Below the pieces are notes generated by a model. It made no database searches. It was not told the origin of the DNA and was given only the letters and a program-made list of their open reading frames with translations. The translations under genes were made by a program, and so were the position numbers. This document shows, piece by piece, positions 35,938 through 45,640 of a stretch of DNA of 64,000 bases (the stretch's first letter is position 1; each line of letters starts with the position of its first letter). The stretch covers positions 45,636 through 109,635 of the forward strand of contig JBHJGU010000027.1 of assembly GCA_050331475.1 (NCBI GenBank), written 5' to 3'. This DNA comes from JBHJGU01 sp050331475 (GTDB lineage Bacteria > Pseudomonadota > Alphaproteobacteria > Caulobacterales > Maricaulaceae).

Positions 35938-38900
35938 TTAGAAGCGGTAATTAGCCGACAAGACAAAGTTGCGGCCGATCTGGCCACCGTCAACCCCAAT
36001 CCCTGGCTCCGCGAAGCGATCGAGCAAGTTATTCACGATAAACCGCGTCGTGAGACGATCATTCACTTGGTAACCTAGATTATAGTTGAATATGTTGAGC
36101 GCTGGGTTGGTGAATGTGGCATTATTGTCCAGTAACGTCGTGTCCTGAAGGTTATCAATGGTTGGCCGGAAGTGGAACCACTGAATCGTCTGGGTAAAGC
36201 GGTCGATCCGGTGGGTCGCTTGAAGCCGAGTCTCAAACCTTGCAAAGCCCGGCTCTCCAGCATTAGGATTCACAATTGCCGGATCAAAATCCCCCGAGAC
36301 AGGCGTCGTATCGAAGCGTTCCAAGAAGTAAACTTGCCCGTTAATAAACAACTGACCCAAGCTTACGTTTGGCAAAATCGCCCGGTTCGCCAGAGCCCGA
36401 TCTAGGTCGAGCACATAATCCGCGGTGAAATTCAGGGCCCTCAGACGCTGGCCTCCCACATTATTCGCGTCACCCAGCAAGAACGCCAGTGTAAAGAGCT
36501 CCTGGTTGATCGCCGGGGCCCCTGGGTTCGCAATATCCGGCACGGGGTTGCCCGTGATGGGATTAATCTCCGGGACAATGAACGTAGAGGTGTCGTCTGG
36601 GTCCGGAAGTGCAAGGACCAGATTGTCGCAAACTGAGGACGCCCCAACGACGGTATCGGGGAACCCGGGCGCATCAAAGCAAAGGTCGGTCGTCAAGAAT
36701 GTTCCGTCGATCACATCATCGAGCGTCAATGACACCCAGTCCGCAGACAGTGTGAGACGGTCAACCCATGGGCTGTCGATCCACCGGTCGGCTTCCAAAA
36801 CAACACCCACCGTCCAATTGTTGGACGTCTCGTTCAAAAGCGCCGGGTTGGGAAGAACCGCCGCCGGCAGCCCTCCCGCCCCTCCTGGGAGCAGGGAGGC
36901 AAAGAACCCGAGATCAACGAACGGAACTCCGGGGAGGGACTGCGCATTGATGATATCCGCAAAAGCCTCGCAGCTGGGGATCCGCAAAGGTGTGCCATCG
37001 GGTTGGTTGAAGCCGTTGCACGCAAAGGCCGGCGAGGCGTTACCAACAAAGCCCGTCGCCGCAGCGCCGAACAAATCCACCACGGACGGCGAGCGCACCG
37101 CGCGGGTGAAGTTACCACGGAATGTCACGGCATCAATCGGCGACCAACGCCCACCGCCGCTGAAGGTTATGTCTGTCAACCGCGGGGCCTCAGCGATCGG
37201 CGTCTCGCCCTCAAAGAACGGACCGAACATCAGACCGGACCCGGCGTCAAAACCGGACCCGACGCGAGACACAACGCGCACCACACCGTCCAAATCAAGA
37301 CGCTTGAAACCGGGAATTGGATTGAAGTCGTCGCTAAAGACGGGAAGGCTAAGCTCGGTGCCGCCTTCGAAGAAACCAAGAGCCCCGAAGGTTCCGGTTC
37401 CCGACGTGGCGCGACCGGTGCCAAGAAAGAATTGATCCCCAGGCACAAACGTGACGCTATCCCGGCGCCATTCAAAGTTCGACGCAAACTGGAACCAGCC
37501 AGCGGGCAACTTAAGCAATTCCCCCCCAAGGGTCGCGGAGGTGAAAAACTGGGTGGCACGGTTGAACGAGGTCAGCGGACCGGTGACGAAATCGATCGCT
37601 TCGGCCGATGGCGCCCCAGCACCAAAGAGGTTCAACGGCACACAGGCGTCAATCTGTGCTTGTGTCGGCACCAACCCCTCAGCCGTGCTGATGTCGATCC
37701 CCGATAACGCCGGATTGCGAATATCTACCGCCTCAGGCGCCGCAAGTGTTTGTTGGCGGCAAACGGCTTCGCCCGTAATCGGATCGGCAACCACGTCCGT
37801 GGCCAGTGCAAACTCGATATCTAAAATATCCGGGTCCCCGAGATTGGTGGTTGACGCTCGCGACCACCTAAACGCCGTTTCCCAGTAAAAAGCCCGATCC
37901 GCGAATTCAAAATCACCTTCCAAAGACTGCGTTACGGCGAAGGTCCGAGAACGCTCATCTTCCGTATCGCTCGGCGTAATGATGTCCGTAAGGTTCCGGC
38001 TTACGAAGAAAGTGCGACTGCCGTCAATCGTGTCGAGCCCGGGCAGTCCCGCGGCAACCCGCGTCGCCTCAAGGTCGTTGATGGTGTCGATGGCTTGCTG
38101 AGTCAGGAAAGGATTTTCATCAATGAAGACCGGCACAGGAGCCACGCCGGCTGTCCCAGCCCCGCCCACAATGGGTTGGGTTGGAACACCCGGCAGAGCG
38201 TTAAACGTCTGATTGGCGAAAATGAAGGAGCCCTTGTATCGCACATTCGGAGTAAAGTCGTAATTGAAGAACGCGTTGACGCTGACCCGCTCTTGGGCGC
38301 TTTGGATCGAATTGAACTCACCCAGCGCAGCAAAACCGTCGCCGCCGATCTTGTCGTCTTGGTCGCTCGGCGGAAGGGCGACTGGACCCCCTCCTTCAAT
38401 ATTTAGGCCGACACCCGGAATAATGGACCCCAGATCGATGGGCACGAGGGTGCCGTCCGGCGCGAATTGGAGCGGGACGGCGGTCAGTGGAAGGAACCCG
38501 CTTGAGTTGGGATCCGTGTTGGGCACCGTAAAGAAGTTATTTTCCAGGCCAAAACTGCCGACAAAGGCCAGCGGATCGATCCCGTTCAAATCAGGATTAG
38601 CCAGCGCGAACTCGAGCGGCGTCGACCCGGTTGAGGCGATAAAGTTGTTGAAATTTGCGATCCCGTCACCGCCATTCGGCACAACGCCACTGGGGAATTG
38701 CGGGAAGAAAAAGTCCCCCGTACCCCCGGTGATGAATTGGCCAAACACCGGCGTACCGCCCGAGGTGATGAAGTTGTTGCTAGACCCCGGGAAGAAAACA
38801 CTATCCGGAATTTCGTCGGCCCCGCCATCGCTAAACGGGTTGAGGAAGCCCCCGAACCCGTCACTCGCGGGCCGACCATTCCCGGCCACAACTATTTCTG

Positions 38901-39657
38901 AATCAACCCACTCAGCGCCGAGCGTGAAATGGCCCTTACCGTTCAGAACGTCCGTCCCGTACGCCGCGGTCACGCGATAATTCTCGCCGTCGCCCCGCTG
39001 AGTGATGCCGCCCTGCGCTAGGACTTCAAAACCCTCGAATTCGTCGTTCAGCACGACGTTAACAACACCGGCCACAGCGTCGGCGCCGTAGATCGGCCCA
39101 CCGCCGACAGTCAAAACTTCTTGGTTCTCAATCAACAGCGGATTGATAATATTGAGGTCGACCTGAGAGCCCGTATTGTTGGCGTCGTCGAGGCTGTCAT
39201 TAAGAACGAAAACGGACCCCAAATTGCCGGACACAAAGCGTTTGCCGTCAATCAGCGTCAATGTTCTCTGGGTGCCGAAATTCAACAGGTCGACAAAGGA
39301 GGCGTTACTGCCGGAGCCGCCACCGCCGCCGATCCCGCCGCCAGCCCCGGTCAGCGGAAGTTCGTTGATGGCGTCAATGGCGTTGGTGAAGCCGCGAAGG
39401 TCAAATTGCTCCCGCTCGATCGACGTCGTCGCCAGCGCCGAGTCTAACGGCGCCCGGCGGATCCGCGATCCGGTCACGACAATCTGTTCGACCTGCGCAA
39501 CGTCTTCGGCGTCTTCGCCGTCCGCGACCTCTTCGACGTCAGGATCACCTTCCGGCGCAGCCTGCTGCGCGATGGCCGCGGGCGAAAAAGCAACCGCCGA
39601 GAAGCCAGCAATCACCGTCGTCGCGAGCAGACGCTCGCGCCAGGATAAACTCTTCAT
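35938..39657 (-). CDS. Large TonB-dependent outer-membrane receptor
   Basis: 1239-residue receptor, longer than the usual 650-900. A signal peptide (MKSLSWRERLLATTVIAGFS..., cut after AAIAQ) is followed by an acidic linker, the TonB box/secretin-like start QIVVTGSRIRRAP (about 57-69), a plug domain (to about 190, with VLTVGGGPIYGADAVAGVVNVVL) and a very long beta-barrel ending in aromatic NFVLSANYRF. The barrel has unusually long Gly/Asn/Pro-rich loops. GGAGGTGGAG precedes the ATG. Transport substrate unknown; receptors of this kind in aquatic Alphaproteobacteria often take up peptides, glycans or siderophores. A terminator follows. Confidence 0.93.
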   Translation of the reverse strand: MKSLSWRERLLATTVIAGFSAVAFSPAAIAQQAAPEGDPDVEEVADGEDAEDVAQVEQIVVTGSRIRRAPLDSALATTSIEREQFDLRGFTNAIDAINELPLTGAGGGIGGGGGSGSNASFVDLLNFGTQRTLTLIDGKRFVSGNLGSVFVLNDSLDDANNTGSQVDLNIINPLLIENQEVLTVGGGPIYGADAVAGVVNVVLNDEFEGFEVLAQGGITQRGDGENYRVTAAYGTDVLNGKGHFTLGAEWVDSEIVVAGNGRPASDGFGGFLNPFSDGGADEIPDSVFFPGSSNNFITSGGTPVFGQFITGGTGDFFFPQFPSGVVPNGGDGIANFNNFIASTGSTPLEFALANPDLNGIDPLAFVGSFGLENNFFTVPNTDPNSSGFLPLTAVPLQFAPDGTLVPIDLGSIIPGVGLNIEGGGPVALPPSDQDDKIGGDGFAALGEFNSIQSAQERVSVNAFFNYDFTPNVRYKGSFIFANQTFNALPGVPTQPIVGGAGTAGVAPVPVFIDENPFLTQQAIDTINDLEATRVAAGLPGLDTIDGSRTFFVSRNLTDIITPSDTEDERSRTFAVTQSLEGDFEFADRAFYWETAFRWSRASTTNLGDPDILDIEFALATDVVADPITGEAVCRQQTLAAPEAVDIRNPALSGIDISTAEGLVPTQAQIDACVPLNLFGAGAPSAEAIDFVTGPLTSFNRATQFFTSATLGGELLKLPAGWFQFASNFEWRRDSVTFVPGDQFFLGTGRATSGTGTFGALGFFEGGTELSLPVFSDDFNPIPGFKRLDLDGVVRVVSRVGSGFDAGSGLMFGPFFEGETPIAEAPRLTDITFSGGGRWSPIDAVTFRGNFTRAVRSPSVVDLFGAAATGFVGNASPAFACNGFNQPDGTPLRIPSCEAFADIINAQSLPGVPFVDLGFFASLLPGGAGGLPAAVLPNPALLNETSNNWTVGVVLEADRWIDSPWVDRLTLSADWVSLTLDDVIDGTFLTTDLCFDAPGFPDTVVGASSVCDNLVLALPDPDDTSTFIVPEINPITGNPVPDIANPGAPAINQELFTLAFLLGDANNVGGQRLRALNFTADYVLDLDRALANRAILPNVSLGQLFINGQVYFLERFDTTPVSGDFDPAIVNPNAGEPGFARFETRLQATHRIDRFTQTIQWFHFRPTIDNLQDTTLLDNNATFTNPALNIFNYNLGYQVNDRLTTRFIVNNLLDRFAEPGIGVDGGQIGRNFVLSANYRF

Positions 39658-39931
39658 GATCTCCACCTCCAGCTAGTCCCGCCGATCCGCTTTGGCGTTC
39701 AACGCCTTGTTTGGGAGCGTTCCATCGACGGGCGGACCCCCTTTGATCCTGATCACAACGCTAGGCGCAGGGTCACGAAGCGGTCAACGCCCTGATTTCA
39801 CGCAGGCTAGCATTTTGGAGAGGCCGTTGCCCAAATGCCTCACTTTTCAGGCATCAAGGTCTTGAGGCAGGCTCATGATCGTATGTTGCGCGCCTTTGCA
39901 TAGGGCCGCGCGATTTAAGGAGGCTGAACCG

Positions 39932-40354
39932 ATGGCGGATTTTAACTTTTTGGTCGACGGGTTCGCCGTCGCGCCGCAACTCTTAGAAGCGGATGTGCGG
40001 GCGGCGGCCGAGCAGGGCTTCAAGACAATCATCAACAACCGCCCCGAAGGCGAGGCGGCGGACCAACCTGCGGGCGACGTGATCGAAGCGGCCGCGACCG
40101 CCGCTGGGATCGCCTATATCGCCGCGCCTATGGTTCCCGGAACCCTGCCCGAGGACGCCATCGCGGCGGCGCGCGACGCCGAAGGACCCGTGCTGGCGTT
40201 TTGCCGCTCCGGCATGCGGTCGACAGCGGCGTGGGCGGTGGCTCAAGCCCGAACGGGTGCGCACACGCCCGACGCGATCGTGCAGACTGCTGCGAGAGCG
40301 GGCTATGACCTCTCGGGTATGGCCCCGGTCTTAGCCGCTGAATCCCCGCGTTAA
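39932..40354 (+). CDS. TIGR01244/DUF442-type phosphatase-like protein
   Basis: 140-residue protein of the beta-lactamase-hydrolase-like (Blh N-domain) family with a protein-tyrosine-phosphatase fold. The active loop is FCRSGMRST with Cys91 and Arg96, and FKTIINNRPEGEAADQP is the other family block. Such proteins are linked to sulfide oxidation or sulfur transfer when fused to an MBL domain; here the MBL hydrolase is a separate gene 1.3 kb away. AAGGAGG nine bases before the ATG. Its stop overlaps that of the small convergent frame. Confidence 0.88.
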   Translation: MADFNFLVDGFAVAPQLLEADVRAAAEQGFKTIINNRPEGEAADQPAGDVIEAAATAAGIAYIAAPMVPGTLPEDAIAAARDAEGPVLAFCRSGMRSTAAWAVAQARTGAHTPDAIVQTAARAGYDLSGMAPVLAAESPR

Positions 40355-40557
40355 TCCAGCACGACCGGCGCGGGGCGGACACTGACCGTCGTCGCCGTCT
40401 CCGCCGCGGGCGCAAGCCGGGCGGTCGCGGCGGCGGCCGACGATGCGAGATTGGCTTGACTGCCCGCCGGGGAACCGGCCGCGCTCGCCATGACGATGGC
40501 GAATACGCCTGCGACCAGACGCAAGCGATCGGACAGAAAATCACAAAGCTCAACCAT
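40351..40557 (-). CDS. Possible small membrane-anchored protein, 68 aa
   Basis: MVELCDFLSDRLRLVAGVFAIVMASAAGSPA... has one predicted hydrophobic helix (about 13-30) followed by an Ala/Ser/Thr-rich tail. It is the only frame there and stops inside the terminal codons of the convergent gene. No family resemblance; the ribosome site is distant (GGGGAGA 13 bases up). An ATG 14 codons upstream is also open. Could be chance. Confidence 0.4.
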   Translation of the reverse strand: MVELCDFLSDRLRLVAGVFAIVMASAAGSPAGSQANLASSAAAATARLAPAAETATTVSVRPAPVVLD

Positions 40558-40727
40558 ATCGACGGCGGTCTCCCCAAGACGAGATCTTCGATCACGCAAA
40601 TCGCGCGCCGTGCGCGGCGGCGCGATCGGATGTGAACGTTTCCTCAGTTGGCGATCATTGCGAAAATCGTTACCTCCGAGCCGCGGTGGGCGGGTCTCTG
40701 CCTACGCGGATTCAAACGGAGGCCGGT

Positions 40728-41690
40728 GTGTTCAAAGCCGCGTGGAGCGGAGACGTCGTTTTCACCCGCCGCTGCATTGTGGTGAAGAAGACGAAGGCGA
40801 CCTTGCCCTACACGATTGACGGCGCTCAGGAATTGCTGTCGATCATCGGGGCTTACGCTGCGAGCTTACCGCTGGCTTGGCGCGGGCGGATGGCCGGGCG
40901 TCCCTTCCGCTTATACTTCGCGCCGGACACCGTGTGGTCGTGGTACCTCATCTGGCCGGTGGCTCGGGCGGCGGGCGCGCGCATCGTTAACACGCCCGAA
41001 CGCGCCGACGCCGCCATGGTGTTCGAGGACGCGACCTATAGCCAACCGCCCGCGACTTTAGACCGCTTCCCCGGCCCGGTCTGGAACAGGCGGTGCCTCG
41101 ACGTTTCAAAATCGCACGTGGCGCGCACCTTCGAAGCGGTGTTCGGCTACCCCCTTGCCGTGGACCCTCGGCGGAGCGCCGGCCCGATCGTCGAGAAGTC
41201 GGAGACCAATGGCGCCCATGACGGCCGCATTCTCACCGCGCCCTGCGCACCGCGCCCCGGGCGCGTCTACCAAAAGCTGATCGAGACCAGCCGCGACGGC
41301 CGCTTCGTCGAGGACCTGCGCTGCCCCACGGTCAAGGGCGAGATCGCGGCCGTCTTTATCAAGCGCCGGCCCATTGACGCGCGCTTCGCCAACCACAACA
41401 CCGACGTCAGCCTCCACCGGCCCGAAGCGATCTTCACCGCCACTGAACGCGATCGATTGGCGACATTTTGTAAGGCCTTGGCGCTGGATTGGGGTGGCTT
41501 GGACGTTTTGCGCGAGCGCGCGACCGGACGGCTCTATGTGGTGGACGTCAACAAAACCGACATGGGTCCGCCGACTGCCCTGCCCTTGCTCGATCAAGCC
41601 CGCGCGGTTCACCGCATTGCGCAGCGTTTCGGCGCCCACATGCGCGCCGAACTCGGCTATGCCTCTGACGATTGCTCCGACCAGGTTTGA
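40728..41690 (+). CDS. ATP-grasp-like protein of unknown substrate
   Basis: 320 residues from a GTG with GGAGG five bases upstream. The middle and end (VYQKLIETSRDGRFVEDLRCPTVKGEIAAVFIKRRPIDARF..., then ALDWGGLDVLRERATGRLYVVDVNKTDMGPPT) resemble the nucleotide-binding and metal-binding parts of ATP-grasp ligases: a Lys in the first strand, a basic KRR segment, and acid-to-Asn residues in VVDVNKTD. The N-terminus (RPFRLYFAPDTVWSWYLIWPVARAAGARIV) could form a preceding substrate domain. Only five bases separate it from the MBL gene, so the two form a unit. The substrate is unknown. Confidence 0.65.
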   Translation: MFKAAWSGDVVFTRRCIVVKKTKATLPYTIDGAQELLSIIGAYAASLPLAWRGRMAGRPFRLYFAPDTVWSWYLIWPVARAAGARIVNTPERADAAMVFEDATYSQPPATLDRFPGPVWNRRCLDVSKSHVARTFEAVFGYPLAVDPRRSAGPIVEKSETNGAHDGRILTAPCAPRPGRVYQKLIETSRDGRFVEDLRCPTVKGEIAAVFIKRRPIDARFANHNTDVSLHRPEAIFTATERDRLATFCKALALDWGGLDVLRERATGRLYVVDVNKTDMGPPTALPLLDQARAVHRIAQRFGAHMRAELGYASDDCSDQV

Positions 41691-41695
41691 CATTT

Positions 41696-42613
41696 ATGAG
41701 CCCGACGATCCCGTTTAACCGAACGCTCGCGTTCGAGTATGGCCGCACCGATACGGTCAGTCCGCTGATCCGGCGCGTGATTGCGCGCAATCCGGGTCCG
41801 TTCACCTTCACCGGGACAGGCGTTTACATTGTCGGCCATGGGGAGGTGGCGGTCATTGATCCCGGCCCGGCGCTGGCCGAGCACCGCGCCGCGCTGGACC
41901 ACGCCTTAGCCGGCGAGCGGGTGAGCCACGTCTTCGTCACCCATCACCATTTGGATCACTCTCCCCTGGCCGGACCGCTCGCTGCGGCCCATGGCGCGCA
42001 GGTGTATTCCTATGGTGTGCAGATCCGGACCCCGAACGGGGGCGAGGTGCGCATGGAGGCGGGGGACGATTTAGGATTTCGACCCGATGTCGAAATCGCC
42101 GATGGCGATGTGTTCGAAGGTGCCGGCTTGACGATCGAGGCGATCCACACCCCGGGTCACACCTCAAACCACATGTGCTTTGCGCTACATGAAGAGAACG
42201 CGCTGTTTTCCGGGGACCATATCATGGGCTGGTCGACCTCGGTCATTAGCCCGCCCGACGGCGACATGGGCGATTATCTAGCCAGCTTAGAGCGGGTCCG
42301 CGCGCGCGATTTCGCGACGCTGTGGCCAACCCATGGAGCGCCGATCACAGAGCCGGGGCCGTTCGTAGACGCTTATATCGCCCATCGCCGCGCGCGCGAG
42401 GCGCAAATCCGCGATCAACTGGCCAGAGGTCAGACGCAAATCAAAGCGATAGTGCCCGAACTCTACTCCGCGGTGGACCCTAAACTCTGGCCGGCGGCTT
42501 GCCATTCCGTGCTCGCTCACATGATCCACATGGTCAAGACCGGCCGGGTCACGTGCGACAGCGAACCCGGGCTAGACACGGCCTTCCGCTTGGCGGAACC
42601 GATCGAGAGCTAG
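41696..42613 (+). CDS. MBL-fold metallo-hydrolase (LACTB2-like)
   Basis: 305-residue metallo-beta-lactamase-fold enzyme. The zinc motif is VFVTHHHLDHSPLAGPLAAAHG (HxHxDH), with further His ligands in TPGHTSNHMCFAL and the Asp in FSGDHIMGWSTSVISPPDG; the C-terminal winged-helix-like part fits the LACTB2/RNase-Z-related group. Substrates of this group include RNA and small thioesters; none can be assigned here. ATG at 41696 is five bases after the ATP-grasp-like stop, so it is probably co-transcribed with that gene. Confidence 0.9.
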   Translation: MSPTIPFNRTLAFEYGRTDTVSPLIRRVIARNPGPFTFTGTGVYIVGHGEVAVIDPGPALAEHRAALDHALAGERVSHVFVTHHHLDHSPLAGPLAAAHGAQVYSYGVQIRTPNGGEVRMEAGDDLGFRPDVEIADGDVFEGAGLTIEAIHTPGHTSNHMCFALHEENALFSGDHIMGWSTSVISPPDGDMGDYLASLERVRARDFATLWPTHGAPITEPGPFVDAYIAHRRAREAQIRDQLARGQTQIKAIVPELYSAVDPKLWPAACHSVLAHMIHMVKTGRVTCDSEPGLDTAFRLAEPIES

Positions 42614-42631
42614 CGGAAATCCATAACAAGG

Positions 42632-42661
42632 GGCGTCGGCAGAGCCCACGCAGCCGACGCC
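42632..42661. repeat. Nine-base inverted repeat after the MBL gene
   Basis: GGCGTCGGC, twelve bases, GCCGACGCC, beginning 18 bases after the stop codon. A perfect stem but without a T-run; perhaps a Rho-assisted or bidirectional transcription-end hairpin shared with the convergent DUF6624 gene. Confidence 0.5.
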
Positions 42662-42798
42662 AGCCCGAGGGGTTGTAAGTCTCTTGGGCGCGTGTTGGTC
42701 GCTTCAAGCGGCAACACCCCCCAAGCCGCCTCAAGCGCGGATGACGGAGGCTAACGCCTCGCCCACACGGCCCGCTTAGCCCCCCCCGCGCCAGACGT

Positions 42799-43629
42799 TC
42801 ACTCCGCCCCATTGTCTGCGTTTTGCCAAGGGCAACTCGGCTGGGGGTCGAACCGGGCGGCGCTGTCGGCGAAACTGTTTAGCCCCACCGAGGCGCGTAA
42901 ATCCTCCACTCGGTCAGGGTCTTCCATAGGCGAGATCACACAGCAGCCGTCGCGACATTGAAACTGGCTGCCATAGCGTTGCAGGCGGCCATTTTGCACC
43001 TGCACCCGATCGTATAACAACGCGAAGTTACGCGGGATCACCTCGCCCTGGGGCAGAAGCGCCTCCATCTCCGCCAAGATGTCCGTCATCCAATCGAGAT
43101 CGGCCACCGCATGCTGGGCGATCAGCCAGGCGTTGAACGCTGACGCTTCGCCGATTTTCGAGATCGTCCACCATGCGCCATGGGCGCGATGTGCGGCTTT
43201 TAGCCAGGCGAGATTGTCCGCATCAATGGCGCGCAGGTCCCGAATGATACGGTTGCCCACGTGGAATTCTTCAACGGCGGTCAAATCATCGCCGAGCACG
43301 TCGAGCGTTTCTGGCCATCCGGGCGTACCAAAGGCCGTGAAACGGCCAAATTGATCCCGCGCCGCGCGCTCGCCTAATTCCCGCTCAAAGGCGGTCGGCT
43401 CGGCCTGCGCGTCTTGCCAGAGATTGCGCACGTGATCACGCCATTCCACGCGCCATGGCTCAGGGCTGGTGAACACCTCCCGCCGCCAGTCAGTGTATGT
43501 GTCTATGAACGCTTCGAGTCTGGCCGGATCCATAGAGGGGACCGCCTCACCGGACGTCGGCTGTTGGGCGAGCGCGAGACTTGCAACGACGAGACCAATA
43601 GCGGCGGCCAAGGCCAACCTGATTTGCAT
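42799..43629 (-). CDS. DUF6624-like exported protein
   Basis: 276-residue protein with a signal peptide (MQIRLALAAAIGLVVASLALA, cut before QQPT). The second half, AWWTISKIGEASAFNAWLIAQHAVADLDWMTDILAEMEALLPQGEVIPRNFALLYDRVQVQNGRLQRYGSQFQC and DPDRVEDLRASVGL, has the helical pattern and DRVxxxxGRxQRYGxQ / EDPxxVxxxRxxxGL blocks of DUF6624. GGGAGA seven bases before the ATG. The only Cys residues cluster at QCRDGCC. Function unknown. Confidence 0.82.
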   Translation of the reverse strand: MQIRLALAAAIGLVVASLALAQQPTSGEAVPSMDPARLEAFIDTYTDWRREVFTSPEPWRVEWRDHVRNLWQDAQAEPTAFERELGERAARDQFGRFTAFGTPGWPETLDVLGDDLTAVEEFHVGNRIIRDLRAIDADNLAWLKAAHRAHGAWWTISKIGEASAFNAWLIAQHAVADLDWMTDILAEMEALLPQGEVIPRNFALLYDRVQVQNGRLQRYGSQFQCRDGCCVISPMEDPDRVEDLRASVGLNSFADSAARFDPQPSCPWQNADNGAE

Positions 43630-43789
43630 TTTTACTTCTCCCGCCACTTGGGCGTGTGCCTTGGTCAAAACCGGTCGATCCTGTCAAAGGCGCAGCCAGA
43701 CGTGCAATCGCGTCAATCCCTAAGTCGTCTGCAAGCCGCGCGGACGACGAGTGGGGCTAGCGGTGACCGGTTGGCGCCGTGCTCAGCGA

Positions 43790-45457
43790 TCACCGCGTCG
43801 CCCGCGGCGCGTCCGGCGCAAACCGATCGGCGATGGTTGAGTCCGCAAACCAGAGCGGCCGCTCGTCATGGTTCGCGGTCTCGAGCACGATCCGCCGCGC
43901 GATGTCGGCGAATTTCGCGGTTGCGGGCCAATCGAGCGGCAGCGTGCCCAATTGATCAGACGGCTTATGCAGAAACGTGCGGGTCATGTGTCTCCATTTC
44001 GCCAGGCCAACATTCTCGCCCGCTAAATCATGAAAGCCATTGAATAGGAACGCGCCCGGAACGCCCTCCCGGATGAACGAATACTGATCGGACCGCGTGA
44101 AGATCGCCTCTTGCGGGAACGGGTCGGGCGACAGGCTCATCCCTAAATCGTCGAGTACTGTTTCGATCCGCCTTTGCAGGGTGGAGTGTTCGGCGCCCCA
44201 AGCGATCAGGTCGGCGAAGTCGTAAAACGTCAGAGCACCGTCAATGTTGATATTGCCAACCAAGCGGTCGGCGGCCAAGGTCGGGTTCCGGGCGAGATAG
44301 GTGGAGCCCAAGAGGCCCTTCTCCTCCGCACCCACGGCGGCGAACAAGATGGACCGGCGCGGCTTGACCTCGGCCTGGGCGAGCGCGCGCGCAATTTCGA
44401 GCATGATCGCCACGCCAAGCGCATTGTCGCCCGCCCCGTTATAAATCGCATCGCCATTGACCGGCAGGCCCACGCCCACATGGTCGAAATGCGCGCTGAC
44501 AATGATCACCTCGCGCGCCAGATCCGGGTCCGAACCCGGCAGAAGGCCAAGCACATTGAGCGCTTCGAAGCCGTCATCGTGGACGCTGCGACGGGTGAAA
44601 TCCACGCGCGCCTGGAGCGGAAAACCAATGACGGGGGCGGTTTCGGCTTCCCCGAGAAGGGTGGCGTAACTCCGCGGCGCCCCGGCGAACAGCGCCTCAA
44701 TCGCGGCCCCGCGCACGAACGCACTTGCCAAAGCGTCGCCCGGTTGCGGGGTCTCAGCGTGCTCCGCCAAGCTCAAATCGGTGTTCCACAGCACGGTTTT
44801 AAACCGATGGAACGGCCAGCGCTGCTCATTGGCCGGGCTCCAGAGGAACAACACGCCAATGGCCCCGCGGGCCTGAGCCGTCGCCCGCTGGACGCCCGAG
44901 CCGGCGAGATGCGCCGCCTCATCGGCGGGCAAGAACGGCGCGGGGCCCGAGATCACAGCGACGATTTTGCCCGCCACGTCCAGCCCGGCATAATCATCGA
45001 CGTCGAATTCTGGGGCGACGATCCCATGCCCGGCGAACACCACCTCCGCGTCGTCTAAGCGTTGCTCGGCTATGTGCGCATGGGCGTAGGCCGCAATGTC
45101 CCCGCCATTGGGAAAGCGCGTTTCATCGTCCGCGCCGCGCACGGTTAAGGCGACGGAGCCGCGCTCAAGCCGCGCCGCGCGCACGGCGAAGGGTTGGCGG
45201 TAGCCCTCGGTTCCCGCGGGCTCAAGGCCGAAGGTTTCGAATTGGCTGGCGATATAAAGGCCCGCGACTTGTTCAGCCCGCGTGCCCGCCTCGCGCCCCT
45301 CCAACAGGTCATCGGCGAGGAACGCCATATGACCGCGCACGCCGTGGGCGCTGAGCCCCCATTTCGGATCGTCCGCCGGGGTCTGCGCAGGCACGGGCGC
45401 GGCGCAGGTCAAAGCTAGGGCGGCGAGCCCCAAAGCGCTTAGCAATCTTGCCAACAT
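43790..45457 (-). CDS. M28-family zinc aminopeptidase
   Basis: 555-residue secreted peptidase with an N-terminal signal (LLSALGLAALALTCAAPVPAQT). Between a PA domain-like insertion (about 120-250) and the catalytic core are the co-catalytic zinc ligands: HFDHVG, NGAGDNALG (Asp), GAEEKGLLGS (catalytic Glu and Glu ligand), NIDGA (Asp) and the C-terminal His in KPSDQ-adjacent FLHKPSDQ. Length and order match the M28 peptidases (glutamate carboxypeptidase II-like). It probably releases amino acids from peptides in the periplasm or outside. Confidence 0.92.
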   Translation of the reverse strand: MLARLLSALGLAALALTCAAPVPAQTPADDPKWGLSAHGVRGHMAFLADDLLEGREAGTRAEQVAGLYIASQFETFGLEPAGTEGYRQPFAVRAARLERGSVALTVRGADDETRFPNGGDIAAYAHAHIAEQRLDDAEVVFAGHGIVAPEFDVDDYAGLDVAGKIVAVISGPAPFLPADEAAHLAGSGVQRATAQARGAIGVLFLWSPANEQRWPFHRFKTVLWNTDLSLAEHAETPQPGDALASAFVRGAAIEALFAGAPRSYATLLGEAETAPVIGFPLQARVDFTRRSVHDDGFEALNVLGLLPGSDPDLAREVIIVSAHFDHVGVGLPVNGDAIYNGAGDNALGVAIMLEIARALAQAEVKPRRSILFAAVGAEEKGLLGSTYLARNPTLAADRLVGNINIDGALTFYDFADLIAWGAEHSTLQRRIETVLDDLGMSLSPDPFPQEAIFTRSDQYSFIREGVPGAFLFNGFHDLAGENVGLAKWRHMTRTFLHKPSDQLGTLPLDWPATAKFADIARRIVLETANHDERPLWFADSTIADRFAPDAPRATR

Positions 45458-45640
45458 CGTAGACTTCCCCTCAGATCGCGAAGCCCGATTGTTCCCACAG
45501 TCGACGGCGTCGCACCGCTTAAAGATCGCGCATGGACATCAAAACCAATAGAGCGCCGCGGCTGTGCTATGGCCCTCGAAAACCCAAGCGCAAAGGCCGG
45601 TTTTTGCTTTGAGAGGGCGACCGGGGCGAGGGAGACGATA

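Noticed and set aside
36425..37435. A 336-codon rightward open frame in the TonB receptor
   Set aside because: Antisense to a well-supported receptor; no ribosome site and Ser/Pro/Lys-rich composition.
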